In this document: positions 16,828 through 25,756 of the stretch, in pieces
Position numbering within the stretch: the stretch's first letter is position 1
How the letters are laid out: each line of letters starts with the position of its first letter
Assembly: GCA_020849535.1 (NCBI GenBank)
Contig: JADLGB010000105.1
Coordinates: 1-48,204, forward strand
Direction: 5' to 3'
DNA: 48,204 nt
Source of the DNA: Candidatus Hydrogenedentota bacterium
GTDB taxonomy: Bacteria; Hydrogenedentota; Hydrogenedentia; Hydrogenedentales; SLHB01
Notes under the pieces: model-generated
The model's input: the letters and a program-made list of their open reading frames with translations, nothing else
What the model was told of the DNA's origin: nothing
The model's database searches: none
Program-made: the position numbers and the translations under genes

Positions 16828-17139
16828 GTTAGTTGCGCGTCCGCCCGTTCAAGTAGGTCTCCTGACTCGGCAACGAATCAGAGGTTACAGCCAACGAATT
16901 GAGTTACAACAGGCGTCCACACCCACTCGTAGCGTGGGAGTGCCCACGCTTCCCGCAAACGGTCGGTGGAGGGCGCCACAACTGACATGATACTCCCCTC
17001 TTGGTTATCCTTCCGGTTTCCACGACTCGCAGGGCTACAGATAAAGGCGTGCCCAACTTGTCCAAATGGCATTTTGACAACTCGCCCCGGCAATCTCAAG
17101 TTGCTTGGGTAGGTGGCTTGAGCCTCCCCAATATCCATT
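16828..17139. other. Intergenic region between two kinase operons
   Basis: This holds the 5' region of the GAF kinase and the 3' flank of the CusS-like kinase. The only clear structure is the GTAG-footed hairpin at 16929-16950. A 112-codon frame across it (16878-17216) reads through that repeat and the antisense of the kinase end, and I do not count it as a gene. Confidence 0.55.
16929..16950 (+). repeat. Single REP-like hairpin with GTAG foot
   Basis: GTAG at 16929-16932 leads into an 8-bp perfect stem, AGCGTGGG (16931-16938) with CCCACGCT (16943-16950), around a 4-nt loop. It shares the GTAG foot and hairpin plan of the 179-247 pair but has a different stem sequence, so it may be another subfamily. 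Confidence 0.5.
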
Positions 17140-18543
17140 TCAGGAATCAGCGCGTAACCACACTGAACATCTCGTTCCCTGGTCGGCGGTGCTTGTGACC
17201 TCAATTCGGCCACCATGGGCGTTTACCACCGCCTTAGCCAAGCCAAGGCCGAGACCGGTACCCGGTTTTGACAGGCTGTTACTCCCTCGATAGAAACGGT
17301 CAAATATGTGAGGCAAGTCTTCAGGCGGGATCCCAATTCCGGTATCTTTCACCGCGATGAGGACATCATCGGGCAATCGGGCGACAGAAACCAAGATCGC
17401 TCCTCCGCGCGGCGTGTACTTCATGGCATTGTCGAGGAGGTTGACCAGCACCTGACCCAACATCCGGCCATCTCCCTGGGTCCTCACCTTGCTTTCAACA
17501 TTGACCGTAAGTTGGATTCCCGCGTCTTCGGCAGCCGGTTGGAAGAGTTCGCACGTCCCGCGCACTAGATCGGTGATATCCACCGGTTCGCGAATTATTT
17601 TCGCGACACCACCCTCCAGTTCGGAGATATCCAGCATTGTGTTCACCAGGGCTAGAAGTCCGTCGCATTCCTCAATGACGCTCCCCGTGAGTTCCTGGAA
17701 TTCCTCGAGCGACTTGCAGGACATAAGTGTTACTTCCGCATTGCCACGAATCCTGGTGATGGGGCTTCGCAGTTCGTGCGCAATGTTCTCACTGATTTGC
17801 CGGATCTCCGCGACGAGAACAGCAATCCGATCCAGCATCTTGTTGAAAGTCTCCGCCAAGTGCTCTATCTCGTAGCCGTGCCCATGGAGATGCACACGGC
17901 TGTCGAGGTCACCGGCGGCTATTTGCGCGGCCGTATGGGTTACCGCCTCCACCCCGGACATGGCACGTTTGGCCACAAACCATGCCCCGAGCGCGCACAA
18001 CCCCAACATGACTGCAAGGACATTCATGAACTGGGAACGAAAGCGCGCAAGGAGCGCGGCATTCTCTCTCAACGTATACCCCATGCTGACATAGAGCCCC
18101 GGGGCAAGCAATGCGCGAATGCAGCGCGCATCACTGCCGTCGCGTTCCACGTGAACGGTCTTGAGAATCGGATCGTCACTTGGCGCTTCATGCGTCAATC
18201 CTGGCGTAAATGGCGCGGCGCCCCAAAAAGACAAATCGGATGAAGCGAGGTCTACGCCTTTAGCGTCGAAAACACGCATGAAGACCTCGTCTTTGCCATT
18301 GGCCTCTTGTTCAAACGCGACCTCTTTCCGGAGAGCATCGAGGCCGCCAGAGCGATAAATATCTGCGAACTCCTTCTGTTCTGTCCGCAATGAATCATCC
18401 ATGCGGTCTTCAAGTGCCGTGGCAAGGCCCCGGTAGAGGTAGGAGAAGCTTAGGAGGGTTGCTATCGCGAAGATGCCCGCTGATAACAGCGCGAGCCGGA
18501 GTTTGAAACTGTCAAGAAGTCTATGGCCGGGTTCTGATGGCAT
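17140..18543 (-). CDS. Membrane sensor histidine kinase, CusS-like
   Basis: A 467-residue inner-membrane kinase. A first membrane helix (about 15-38) and a second (about 172-192) enclose a periplasmic sensor of roughly 130 residues. Then come a HAMP domain, a HisKA helix with His256 in ENIAHELRSPITRI, and an ATPase domain with DTGIGIP and GTGLGLGLA motifs. This is the layout of the heavy-metal CusS/CopS/IrlS group. The ATG at 18541-18543 lies inside the end of the response-regulator gene (23-nt overlap), so translation is coupled. Its divergent neighbours are an efflux set, which it probably controls with the regulator. The periplasmic domain shows no obvious metal-binding Met or His cluster, so the ligand is open. 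Confidence 0.9.
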   Translation of the reverse strand: MPSEPGHRLLDSFKLRLALLSAGIFAIATLLSFSYLYRGLATALEDRMDDSLRTEQKEFADIYRSGGLDALRKEVAFEQEANGKDEVFMRVFDAKGVDLASSDLSFWGAAPFTPGLTHEAPSDDPILKTVHVERDGSDARCIRALLAPGLYVSMGYTLRENAALLARFRSQFMNVLAVMLGLCALGAWFVAKRAMSGVEAVTHTAAQIAAGDLDSRVHLHGHGYEIEHLAETFNKMLDRIAVLVAEIRQISENIAHELRSPITRIRGNAEVTLMSCKSLEEFQELTGSVIEECDGLLALVNTMLDISELEGGVAKIIREPVDITDLVRGTCELFQPAAEDAGIQLTVNVESKVRTQGDGRMLGQVLVNLLDNAMKYTPRGGAILVSVARLPDDVLIAVKDTGIGIPPEDLPHIFDRFYRGSNSLSKPGTGLGLGLAKAVVNAHGGRIEVTSTADQGTRCSVWLRADS

Positions 18544-19198
18544 AGCCAACTCCGCGAATGGTCTGGATAAGGGCAACCGGGAATCCCTTGTCAATCTTGT
18601 CGCGCAAGCGGCTGATACGCGCTTCGACGACGTTTGTTTGAGGATCGAAATTATAGCCCCACACGTGTTCCATGATCATGGTCTTGGACACCGCGCGCTC
18701 GGCATTTCGCATGAGAAACTCCAGCAGGGAGAATTCACGTGGCTGTAAATCGATCCGTTTGCCACTTCGCCACACCTCGCGTTTCAACACATCTAGGGTC
18801 AAATCGCCCGCCTGCAAAAAGGTCGCTTCACTCGCCCCTTTCGCTCTCCTGACGAGGGCCTGCACGCGCGCGAGCAACTCTGAAAATGCGAAGGGCTTGA
18901 TAAGATAGTCGTCGCCGCCTGTCTGCAGTCCCCTGACCCGATCGTCCACGGAGCGCCGTGCACTGAGAATAAGCACGGGAGTACTGACGTTCTCCCGGCG
19001 CAGCCGCTGAATCACCGTGAGTCCGTCCATGCCGGGCATCATGATATCCACGATGGCCGCCTCGTACGTGCGCGTTGAACCGAATGCGTACCCTTCCTCA
19101 CCGTCTTTGCAATGGTCGACAGAGAATCCTTCCTGCTTCAAGCCGTTCGTAATGAAGGAAGCGATTTTCGAGTCATCTTCAATCAACAAGATTCGCAT
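18521..19198 (-). CDS. OmpR/PhoB-family response regulator
   Basis: A 225-residue two-domain regulator. The receiver has acidic Glu7-Asp8-Asp9, the phospho-acceptor Asp51 in VDIMMPGMDG, and the conserved Lys in LIKPFAFSELLAR. The C-terminal half is a winged-helix DNA-binding domain (LQPREFSLLEFLMRNAERAVSK, VVEARISRLRDKID, IQTIRGVGYAIR). The overall pattern is that of CusR/CopR-type regulators. It is translated ahead of, and overlaps, its partner kinase. The likely target is the 253-nt divergent region to its right, upstream of the barrel protein and the efflux genes. Confidence 0.93.
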   Translation of the reverse strand: MRILLIEDDSKIASFITNGLKQEGFSVDHCKDGEEGYAFGSTRTYEAAIVDIMMPGMDGLTVIQRLRRENVSTPVLILSARRSVDDRVRGLQTGGDDYLIKPFAFSELLARVQALVRRAKGASEATFLQAGDLTLDVLKREVWRSGKRIDLQPREFSLLEFLMRNAERAVSKTMIMEHVWGYNFDPQTNVVEARISRLRDKIDKGFPVALIQTIRGVGYAIRTRP

Positions 19199-19415
19199 AG
19201 ACGATTCCTACCCGGGCGCAAACTCCCGGGACGCTGTTGGGCGCTGGGGCGTGTCATGCAGCCATCATAACCCGACTGACCTGTCTTGGACCATGAATTC
19301 TCCGCAGATTACTAGATGGTAATGTTCCGGCAAGGATTCGGTAACGGGCGGCCACTTACACTGGATTCGCGATTTCAACAGTCTTTCGAGGTCCGTGCGC
19401 GCGACTGAGTAGGTC

Positions 19416-19429
19416 AGACCGTGCGGTCT
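19416..19429. promoter_or_regulatory. Short palindrome near the start of the barrel-like gene
   Basis: AGACCG and CGGTCT form an inverted repeat around a 2-nt centre, 22 nt before the ATG at 19452. It could be an operator half-site pair or a small leader hairpin. The rest of the 19199-19451 gap also contains CCCGGG repeated at 19211 and 19225 just upstream of the regulator gene. Confidence 0.3.
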
Positions 19430-19451
19430 CTCAATTCTGGGAGCCCAGCTC

Positions 19452-20216
19452 ATGAAACAGGAAATGAAGCCAAAGCGCGTTTCCCCAATTGCTGTGAGCC
19501 TTCCTGTCGCCCTTGGGTGCGCACTCATAATAATAGTGCCGTTCTCCTATGCACTCGACCCGACGAGGATTGAACCCGCCGAAGCAATGGACGGCAAGAC
19601 CTTTGAACTCGAACAGAGCGTCCAGTTTCAGAACTTCGACGAGAAGACCACGGAATCCGAGACTAGCCTGGAGTACGAATTCAACAAGCGCTCGGCCCTG
19701 AAGCTGACACTGCCGGTCGAATGGGAGGAAGATAATGACACCGAGGTCGAAGTCGGCCTGCGGTACAAGTTTGTCTTCAATCCGGACGCCGAGCGGGCGC
19801 CGATCGTGGCCGCAAGCATTGAGGCTTTGGCCCCGGTCGACGGCGGCGGCGGTGTAGACGGGGAGCTGGGGCTCTACCTCAGTAAGGGAATTGCTGGGGA
19901 CGGCAAGCATCAACTCCACCTCAACCTCATGGGCTACTATGATAACGACGCCGAGTCGGACGAGCGTGACCTCCGGTACTCGGTACTCGCGGGGTATAGC
20001 TGTCAAGTCACTCCCAAGACGTCGCTCATGGCCGGCGTGGAGCGGGAGCAGCTTGAGGACTCCGACGAAAACTCGAATATCGTGGAACTCGGCATGAAAC
20101 ACGAATGCAACGAAACGGTCGCAGTCGCGCTTGGAGTCGGAGCGGGTATTGGCGAGGAATCTCCCGATTTCACAGTACGAGCAGGTATCTCGTTCCGATT
20201 CGGCCCAGGCCATTAG
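19452..20216 (+). CDS. Predicted outer-membrane beta-barrel protein
   Basis: A 254-residue protein with a signal peptide (basic N-terminus, hydrophobic core, likely cut near SYAL-DP). The mature part alternates hydrophobic and charged residues in short strands rich in Glu and Asp (for example TSLEYEFNKRSALKLTLPVEW), as in small outer-membrane barrels. The last strand ends ISFRFGPGH and lacks the usual terminal Phe. I cannot name a family; it vaguely recalls the transporter-like barrels annotated MetA-pathway. It is the first plus-strand gene opposite the two-component operon and precedes the methyltransferase and efflux genes, so it is likely part of the same response. Confidence 0.6.
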   Translation: MKQEMKPKRVSPIAVSLPVALGCALIIIVPFSYALDPTRIEPAEAMDGKTFELEQSVQFQNFDEKTTESETSLEYEFNKRSALKLTLPVEWEEDNDTEVEVGLRYKFVFNPDAERAPIVAASIEALAPVDGGGGVDGELGLYLSKGIAGDGKHQLHLNLMGYYDNDAESDERDLRYSVLAGYSCQVTPKTSLMAGVEREQLEDSDENSNIVELGMKHECNETVAVALGVGAGIGEESPDFTVRAGISFRFGPGH

Positions 20217-20368
20217 ATTGCCTATGTTGCTTGCGTGAAGGAGCGTTCTACCCGCAATTCTGATCTAGCGGTTAGGTTTCCATCACGATTACATTGCCTT
20301 TGAACGCTATCTTCCGTGAAAGAGAATGCTCGACGGATTCTCTGGGCAGCTTATCGAAAGTGACTACT

Positions 20369-20938
20369 ATGTATTGGATACAGGAATTTGTATACCGCTT
20401 CCGGGGAGTGCTTATGGCACCCCTTTATCTCCTACTTGCATGCCTGTTCGTTGGCGAAACAGAATGGGACGCATTGATCTGGCCAGTAGGACTGGTGTTC
20501 TTCTTCCTTGGGGTCGCGATTCGAGTATGGGCCCAAACGCATCTACATTACCGGCTACGGGTTCGGAAATCACTCACGACAACCGGCCCATACATGCTCG
20601 TGCGCAACCCCATTTATATCGCCAACACAACTATGTTGTTGGCCCTCACTGTTCTGTCGGAACTTCTCTGGCTACTCCCGGTGATGTTCGTGTGGTGCGT
20701 ACTTGTCTACTCGTTTGTCATTCGGCGCGAAGAACGGCATCTGCTGGAGAAGTATGGCGAACCGTATCGGGAATTCATGGCCCGTGTGCCTCGCTGGGTC
20801 CCGCGGCGTCCCCGGGGTGCAGGATACCTGGGCGTTGTGAGGCAGTTCTTGCGAGTCAGTCTGCTGGCTGAAACGCATTGCCTTCTTCTGCTCCTGCCCA
20901 TGATTGGCAAGGAGTGCCTGTGGGACTTGGGGAAGTGA
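20369..20938 (+). CDS. Isoprenylcysteine/phospholipid methyltransferase-like (PEMT/ICMT) membrane protein
   Basis: A 189-residue integral membrane protein of the ICMT/PEMT fold, which binds S-adenosylmethionine at the C-terminal half. The signature is clear: TTGPYMLVRNPIYIANT, followed after two helices by EERHLLEKYGEPYREFMARV. The ATG at 20369 is chosen; the upstream in-frame region is not hydrophobic and has no good binding site, and the next ATG (20414) would cut into the first helix. A C-terminal extension adds a third hydrophobic stretch after VPRWVPRR. Similar genes are often found beside metal or solvent efflux loci, which is the context here. The methyl acceptor is unknown. Confidence 0.8.
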   Translation: MYWIQEFVYRFRGVLMAPLYLLLACLFVGETEWDALIWPVGLVFFFLGVAIRVWAQTHLHYRLRVRKSLTTTGPYMLVRNPIYIANTTMLLALTVLSELLWLLPVMFVWCVLVYSFVIRREERHLLEKYGEPYREFMARVPRWVPRRPRGAGYLGVVRQFLRVSLLAETHCLLLLLPMIGKECLWDLGK

Positions 20939-20991
20939 ATTGCGGGAACGGGTGCGCAATGTCCCCATGCCAAATGAAAGAAAACGCCGCC

Positions 20992-22605
20992 ATGAAACCA
21001 CTAGTGCGTCTTGCCACATTCCCTACGGCTTTCCTGGCGCTGATAGGGCTGGGGTGCGGAACGGTTCGCCCACACGCCGAATACGAACGCGCGGGTTCGC
21101 TGATTCAACAGCGTACAGGGGCGCTGTCCATCTACGATCCCGAGAGCGAATCCGTTATCGATGGGCGGGTTGGCGAACTATTGAACGGAGGGATCACCTC
21201 TGACGAAGCCGTACAAATTGCGCTCCTGAACAATAAGGCGTTTCAATCACTTTTCATGGAGATTGGCGTCTCCAAGGCGGAATTTGTTCAATCCACGCTA
21301 CTCTCAAATCCTGCCTTGTCGTTTAGCGCACGCTTCCCTGAGGGTGGGGGCCGATCAAACCTCAGCTTCGGTCTGGCCCAGGAAATCGTTGACCTGTGGC
21401 AGATTCCCGTGCGAAAGAAGGTCGCTCAAGCCGAGTTGGATCGCACGATTCAACATGTCGCGCAGATGGCCACCGAGCTTGTCGCTCAAGTCAAGAGCGC
21501 TTACTACCAAGCGGTTGTGGCGCGACGGACGGCAGAGATTCGGGACGAGAACCTGAAGCTCATCGAACATTCCCTGGAACTGGCCCAGCACCGTTTTGAC
21601 GCGGGCGAAGCGACCATACTGGACGTCAACTTGGTAAAGAGCAATGTATTGGACGTGCAGACCCGGCATATTGCGGCCCGCCGGGACGAACGAACGAGCG
21701 AGATAGCCTTGGCCCGTCTGTTCGGATTCTCGACGCCAATGCGTAGCCTGGATCTTACCGATCCCCTGCCCTCGCCCGGCGAAACGATTGAAGACGATGC
21801 GGTCTTGGTCAAACGCGCGTTCGATGCGCGGCTGGACATCCGGGCCGCTGCCGCGGAACTCGACAAAGCTGAATACGAGGTCAAACGCCAGCAGCGAGCC
21901 ATCGTCCCGAGCGTGACGCTAGGCATCGACGGCGAACGGCCGGAACTGCGTGCGCCGCGCAGTCTCAATCCGCTGCCTCCTGATCCGCCCATCGGGAGCA
22001 TCTCACGCCCCACGGCTAGCCAGACGCTACAAGACTATGTGGTCCAGCAGGTCAAGACCCAGCGCAGTTCCCTGCAGAGCATGGGGCAGTCCACGAAGGA
22101 CTTGTTCCTCCAGCAACTCGACGAAAAGCGTGCGAGAGACCTCGATAAGCGACAAGCCGTCGATCTGCTCCTGGGTCCGAGTTTACAGGTAACGCTCCCG
22201 ATCTGGGACCAGAACCAAGCGCAAATTGCCAAAGCCCATATCCAGTTGCAGCAGAAACAGAAGGATTTTGAAGAACTTCTGGTGTCCGTCGTGGAAGACG
22301 TGCGTACCGCGGCGGAAACCTTGCGCAGCACGCAGCAGCTTATCGAGCTGTCAACCAACGAAACGCTTCCGCTTGCGGAACAGAACGTGGATACTGCGCA
22401 AAGGGTGTATGAAGCCGGCGAGGAAAGCATTCTCGCGTTGATTACCGCGCAGACGACCCTGCTCGCGCAACGGGAATCGCAAGTCGCCTACCTCGGCGAT
22501 TACGCCATGGCCGCGGCCGGACTGGAACGCGCCATGGGCGGCCGCGTGACGGACGAAGCCACTCCCAGTGCATCGACGGATAGCGCGACGGAGGCGGCGA
22601 AGTAG
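20992..22605 (+). CDS. TolC-family outer-membrane efflux channel
   Basis: A 537-residue protein with two OEP repeats, the outer-membrane exit duct of tripartite pumps. The N-terminus is a signal peptide with a possible lipobox (GLGC), as in NodT-type lipidated channels. Long alpha-helical coiled segments are visible (VKSAYYQAVVARRTAEIRDE; LRSTQQLIELSTNETLPLAE), with the GPSLQVTLPIWDQNQ strand motif in the second half. Between the second repeat's first strands there is an extra segment of about 75 residues (roughly 317-393), Pro- then Gln/Lys-rich. Starts at 20974 and 20992 are both in frame; the latter fits the signal peptide. It is followed 4 nt later by the RND pump. Confidence 0.9.
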   Translation: MKPLVRLATFPTAFLALIGLGCGTVRPHAEYERAGSLIQQRTGALSIYDPESESVIDGRVGELLNGGITSDEAVQIALLNNKAFQSLFMEIGVSKAEFVQSTLLSNPALSFSARFPEGGGRSNLSFGLAQEIVDLWQIPVRKKVAQAELDRTIQHVAQMATELVAQVKSAYYQAVVARRTAEIRDENLKLIEHSLELAQHRFDAGEATILDVNLVKSNVLDVQTRHIAARRDERTSEIALARLFGFSTPMRSLDLTDPLPSPGETIEDDAVLVKRAFDARLDIRAAAAELDKAEYEVKRQQRAIVPSVTLGIDGERPELRAPRSLNPLPPDPPIGSISRPTASQTLQDYVVQQVKTQRSSLQSMGQSTKDLFLQQLDEKRARDLDKRQAVDLLLGPSLQVTLPIWDQNQAQIAKAHIQLQQKQKDFEELLVSVVEDVRTAAETLRSTQQLIELSTNETLPLAEQNVDTAQRVYEAGEESILALITAQTTLLAQRESQVAYLGDYAMAAAGLERAMGGRVTDEATPSASTDSATEAAK

Positions 22606-22609
22606 TGTC

Positions 22610-25600
22610 ATGTCAGAATCGGCCGTAGACCATCACGCCGCAGGGTATAAACCGAAATGGGAAGGGTTTATCGCCCGCCACAGTAAGATCATCCTGTTCA
22701 CCTCGTTTGCCTTGTGTCTAGCCGGTCTGTACGCCGCCCAGCACATGCCAGCCTCTGTTTTCCCTGAAACCGATTTTCCCCGGGTCGTCATTCTCGTGGA
22801 CAACGGCGTTATGCCCGCCGATGAGATGATGGCCACCATCACGCGGCCCATTGAAGAGGCCATGAACGACATCCCTGGCACGGTGAATATCCGGTCGGCC
22901 ACAGGTCGTGGCTCGGCGGAGATCAACGTGTTCTTTACGTGGCGGACGGACATGGTTCAAGCGGAGCTGTACGTGCTCAGCCGCATGTCTCAGATCCGCA
23001 GTACCCTGCCGGACACGGCGGAGTTCCAGACCCACCGGCTGACGTTCATGGCGTTTCCCATCATCGGGATTAGCCTCACCAGCCAAACGCGAGGCCTGAC
23101 TGACCTCTGGGAGATTGCCAACTACGATATCAAGCCTAGGCTCCTGCGTATCGAGGGCGTAGCTCGCGTAGACCTCGTCGGCGGACGGGAACCGGAATAC
23201 CATGTGGTGGTCGACCCCGCTAAGCTCGCGGCCCATAATCTCAACGTAACCCAGGTGAGCCAAGCCCTCGCGGATACCAACCTGTTTACTTCTGCCGGCA
23301 TGCACGAGGAGAGCCGGCAACTGTACCTGACCCTGGTAGACGGTCGCGTAAAGAGCGCCGAGGAAATCGGAGATATTCCGGTGGCATGGTCCGGCGGCGC
23401 CCCGGTTTACGTCCGCGACATCGCGACGGTCGAACCCGGGGAAGCGCCCCAGTACAATATTGTCACGGCCGACGGCGTTGATGCGGTACTTCTGAATATT
23501 CGGAGTCAACCGGACGGTAATACTGTTGGCATCGCAAACGCCCTTCAGAGAGAGATTCAGAATCTGCGTAATGAACTGCCGCCAGACATGCGGCTTGCCT
23601 TCTTCTACGACCAATCACTTTTTGTGCGCGAGGGGGTACGCAGTGTTTGGGAAAGCATCATCTTCGGGCTCATGCTGTCCGTGACGGTGCTCTTCTTGTT
23701 CCTGCGAAACATCCGAACCACCTTTGTAGCCGTGCTCGCGATTCCCGCGACCCTGCTCATCACCCTGGGCGCCATGAGCGCCGCACACATGAGCTTCAAT
23801 CTCATGACCTTGGGCGGTATTGCGGCCGCCATCGGACTCATCATCGATGACGCCATCGTGGTGGTCGAAGCGATTCACGCCAAGATCAATGCCGGCTACA
23901 AGCCGGCCGAGGCGGTTCACCTGGCCATGCGCGAAGTCGGTATGGCCTTAGTGGGAAGTACGATCACGCCGGTAGCAGTGTTTATTCCCCTGGCTTTTCT
24001 CGACGGGGTTCCCGGGGTGTTTTTCCGGGCCCTGGCCTTGACGATGGTCTGTTCGTTGCTGGTTTCGCTGCTGCTGGCCGTTACCATGACGCCAACCTTG
24101 GCGGCATACCTCCTAAAGCCCCACCGGCAAAACTCGCGGGAAGATGAGGAGCAAGGCGGCCGAGTCCTCCGGCGGATTATCGCGTTGTATGAATCCGCCG
24201 TGCGCTACGCGCTGCGTCACACGGTGAAGATGGCCGGGTGCATCGCCGTGGTGATTCTCCTCGGCGTGTTCCTATATGGCCGGCTCGATTCCGACTTTCT
24301 TCCCGCGCAGGATGAAGGCGCCTTCGTGCTCGACTACTTCAGCCGCCCCGGGACAAGCCTATCGGAAACGGATCGTATGCTGCGTCACGTGGAGCAAATC
24401 CTGCAAGGCACACCCGAGGTGGAAAGCTATTCGCGACGCACGGGGGCCCGGCTGGCGCTGGCGATTGCCGAACCGAACACCGGCGATTTCCTTGTGAAGC
24501 TGCGTCCGGACCGCGCTCGCAGTACCGAAGAGGTCATTGATGAATTGCGCGAGAAGGTCCAAGCTGCGGAACCCGCTTTGAACACGGAATTCCCGGGCGT
24601 ACTGAGCGACCTCATCGGCGATCTAACTTGGTCGCCGGAGCCCGTGGAAATCAAGATCTACTCCAATGACACCGAAATCCAGAAACGCCTCGCGACACAG
24701 ATCGCCTCCGAAATTCAATCGGTTCCGGGTGTCGTGGACGTAAATGACGGATTGGTCGTGGCCGGACCATCACTGGTGTTTCGCGTGAAGGCTGTCCAGG
24801 CACTGCGCGCGGGACTGGACGCGGCGCAATTAGGCAGCGATCTGGAAACTTCGCTCCTCGGTACAGTATCGTCCCACATTCTCGAAGGCGACCGCATTCG
24901 CAACGTGCGGGTACTGCTGGCGAATACGAAGAGTATGGGCGAGGACGGACTCGGCTCCTTGCACGTGCGCGCCGCCGGCAGCGAATCCGTTTCCATGAGC
25001 GACGTGACTACGACCGAGCACGAGCCCGGCCTATTGGAGATGGAGCGTGACGATCAACGCCAGTTAGTAGCGGTCTCGGCGCGTTTGGCGGGCGTCGATC
25101 TTCGCAGCGGAATCACCGCGATCAAGCAGAAACTCGCGGATGCACTCAAGATCCCGCTGGGTGTGTCCATCGAATACGGCGGATTGTTCCAACAACAACA
25201 AGAGTCCTTCGCAAACCTGACGCGCGTACTGCTTATGGCGGTACTGCTCGTGTTTGCAATCCTCATCGCCGAGTTTCGCGCCTTGCTGCAACCCATCGCG
25301 ATTGTGGTGGGCGCGGTGTTGGCATTGTTTGGCGTAATTGCCGCGCTCTGGAGCACGGGAATTTCGCTGAACATTGTTTCCTTCCTCAGCACGATCATCG
25401 GATTCGGCATTGTGGCCAAGAACGGTATCCTTATGCTCGACTATGTGGACCAATTGCGTGAACGCGGGCTGACGTTTACCGAGGCCCTCGTCCAGTCGGG
25501 GCGTCGGCGGTTGCGGCCGGTCCTGATGACGTCACTGACAGCGTTCCTCGGCCTGTTGCCGCTTGCTTACGGCGTGGGAGCCGGCGCGGACATGCTCCGG

Positions 25601-25756
25601 CCGTTGGCGGTGGGTGTCATTGGCGCCTTGTGCATGTCGCTGCTCCTCTCACTGGTGGCGACGCCGGTTGTGTATTACATTCTCGTGCGGATCTTCACGC
25701 CGCACGTGCTGCGCTCCTCGGCAGCGGTGCAGGCAAATCCAGGGAGTCCGTCATGA
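22610..25756 (+). CDS. RND efflux pump, inner-membrane permease (canonical DD/K type)
   Basis: A 1048-residue, 12-helix RND transporter that exports substrate from the periplasm or membrane through the TolC channel, driven by protons. The helix-4 pair Asp413-Asp414 (GLIIDDAIVVVEAI) and the helix-10 Lys937 (GIVAKNGILMLDY) match the canonical proton relay. The duplicated porter domains lie between helices 1-2 and 7-8. The ATG at 22610 follows the TolC gene by 4 nt. Its 3' end overlaps the adaptor gene by 4 nt (ATGA). Sequence alone does not say whether it is a metal or drug exporter; the CusRS-like regulators nearby favour a metal or envelope stress, weakly. Confidence 0.93.
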   Translation: MSESAVDHHAAGYKPKWEGFIARHSKIILFTSFALCLAGLYAAQHMPASVFPETDFPRVVILVDNGVMPADEMMATITRPIEEAMNDIPGTVNIRSATGRGSAEINVFFTWRTDMVQAELYVLSRMSQIRSTLPDTAEFQTHRLTFMAFPIIGISLTSQTRGLTDLWEIANYDIKPRLLRIEGVARVDLVGGREPEYHVVVDPAKLAAHNLNVTQVSQALADTNLFTSAGMHEESRQLYLTLVDGRVKSAEEIGDIPVAWSGGAPVYVRDIATVEPGEAPQYNIVTADGVDAVLLNIRSQPDGNTVGIANALQREIQNLRNELPPDMRLAFFYDQSLFVREGVRSVWESIIFGLMLSVTVLFLFLRNIRTTFVAVLAIPATLLITLGAMSAAHMSFNLMTLGGIAAAIGLIIDDAIVVVEAIHAKINAGYKPAEAVHLAMREVGMALVGSTITPVAVFIPLAFLDGVPGVFFRALALTMVCSLLVSLLLAVTMTPTLAAYLLKPHRQNSREDEEQGGRVLRRIIALYESAVRYALRHTVKMAGCIAVVILLGVFLYGRLDSDFLPAQDEGAFVLDYFSRPGTSLSETDRMLRHVEQILQGTPEVESYSRRTGARLALAIAEPNTGDFLVKLRPDRARSTEEVIDELREKVQAAEPALNTEFPGVLSDLIGDLTWSPEPVEIKIYSNDTEIQKRLATQIASEIQSVPGVVDVNDGLVVAGPSLVFRVKAVQALRAGLDAAQLGSDLETSLLGTVSSHILEGDRIRNVRVLLANTKSMGEDGLGSLHVRAAGSESVSMSDVTTTEHEPGLLEMERDDQRQLVAVSARLAGVDLRSGITAIKQKLADALKIPLGVSIEYGGLFQQQQESFANLTRVLLMAVLLVFAILIAEFRALLQPIAIVVGAVLALFGVIAALWSTGISLNIVSFLSTIIGFGIVAKNGILMLDYVDQLRERGLTFTEALVQSGRRRLRPVLMTSLTAFLGLLPLAYGVGAGADMLRPLAVGVIGALCMSLLLSLVATPVVYYILVRIFTPHVLRSSAAVQANPGSPS

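Noticed and set aside
16878..17216. A 112-codon open frame between the kinases
   Set aside because: It overlaps the kinase C-terminus and the hairpin repeat, and shows no conserved motif or binding site.
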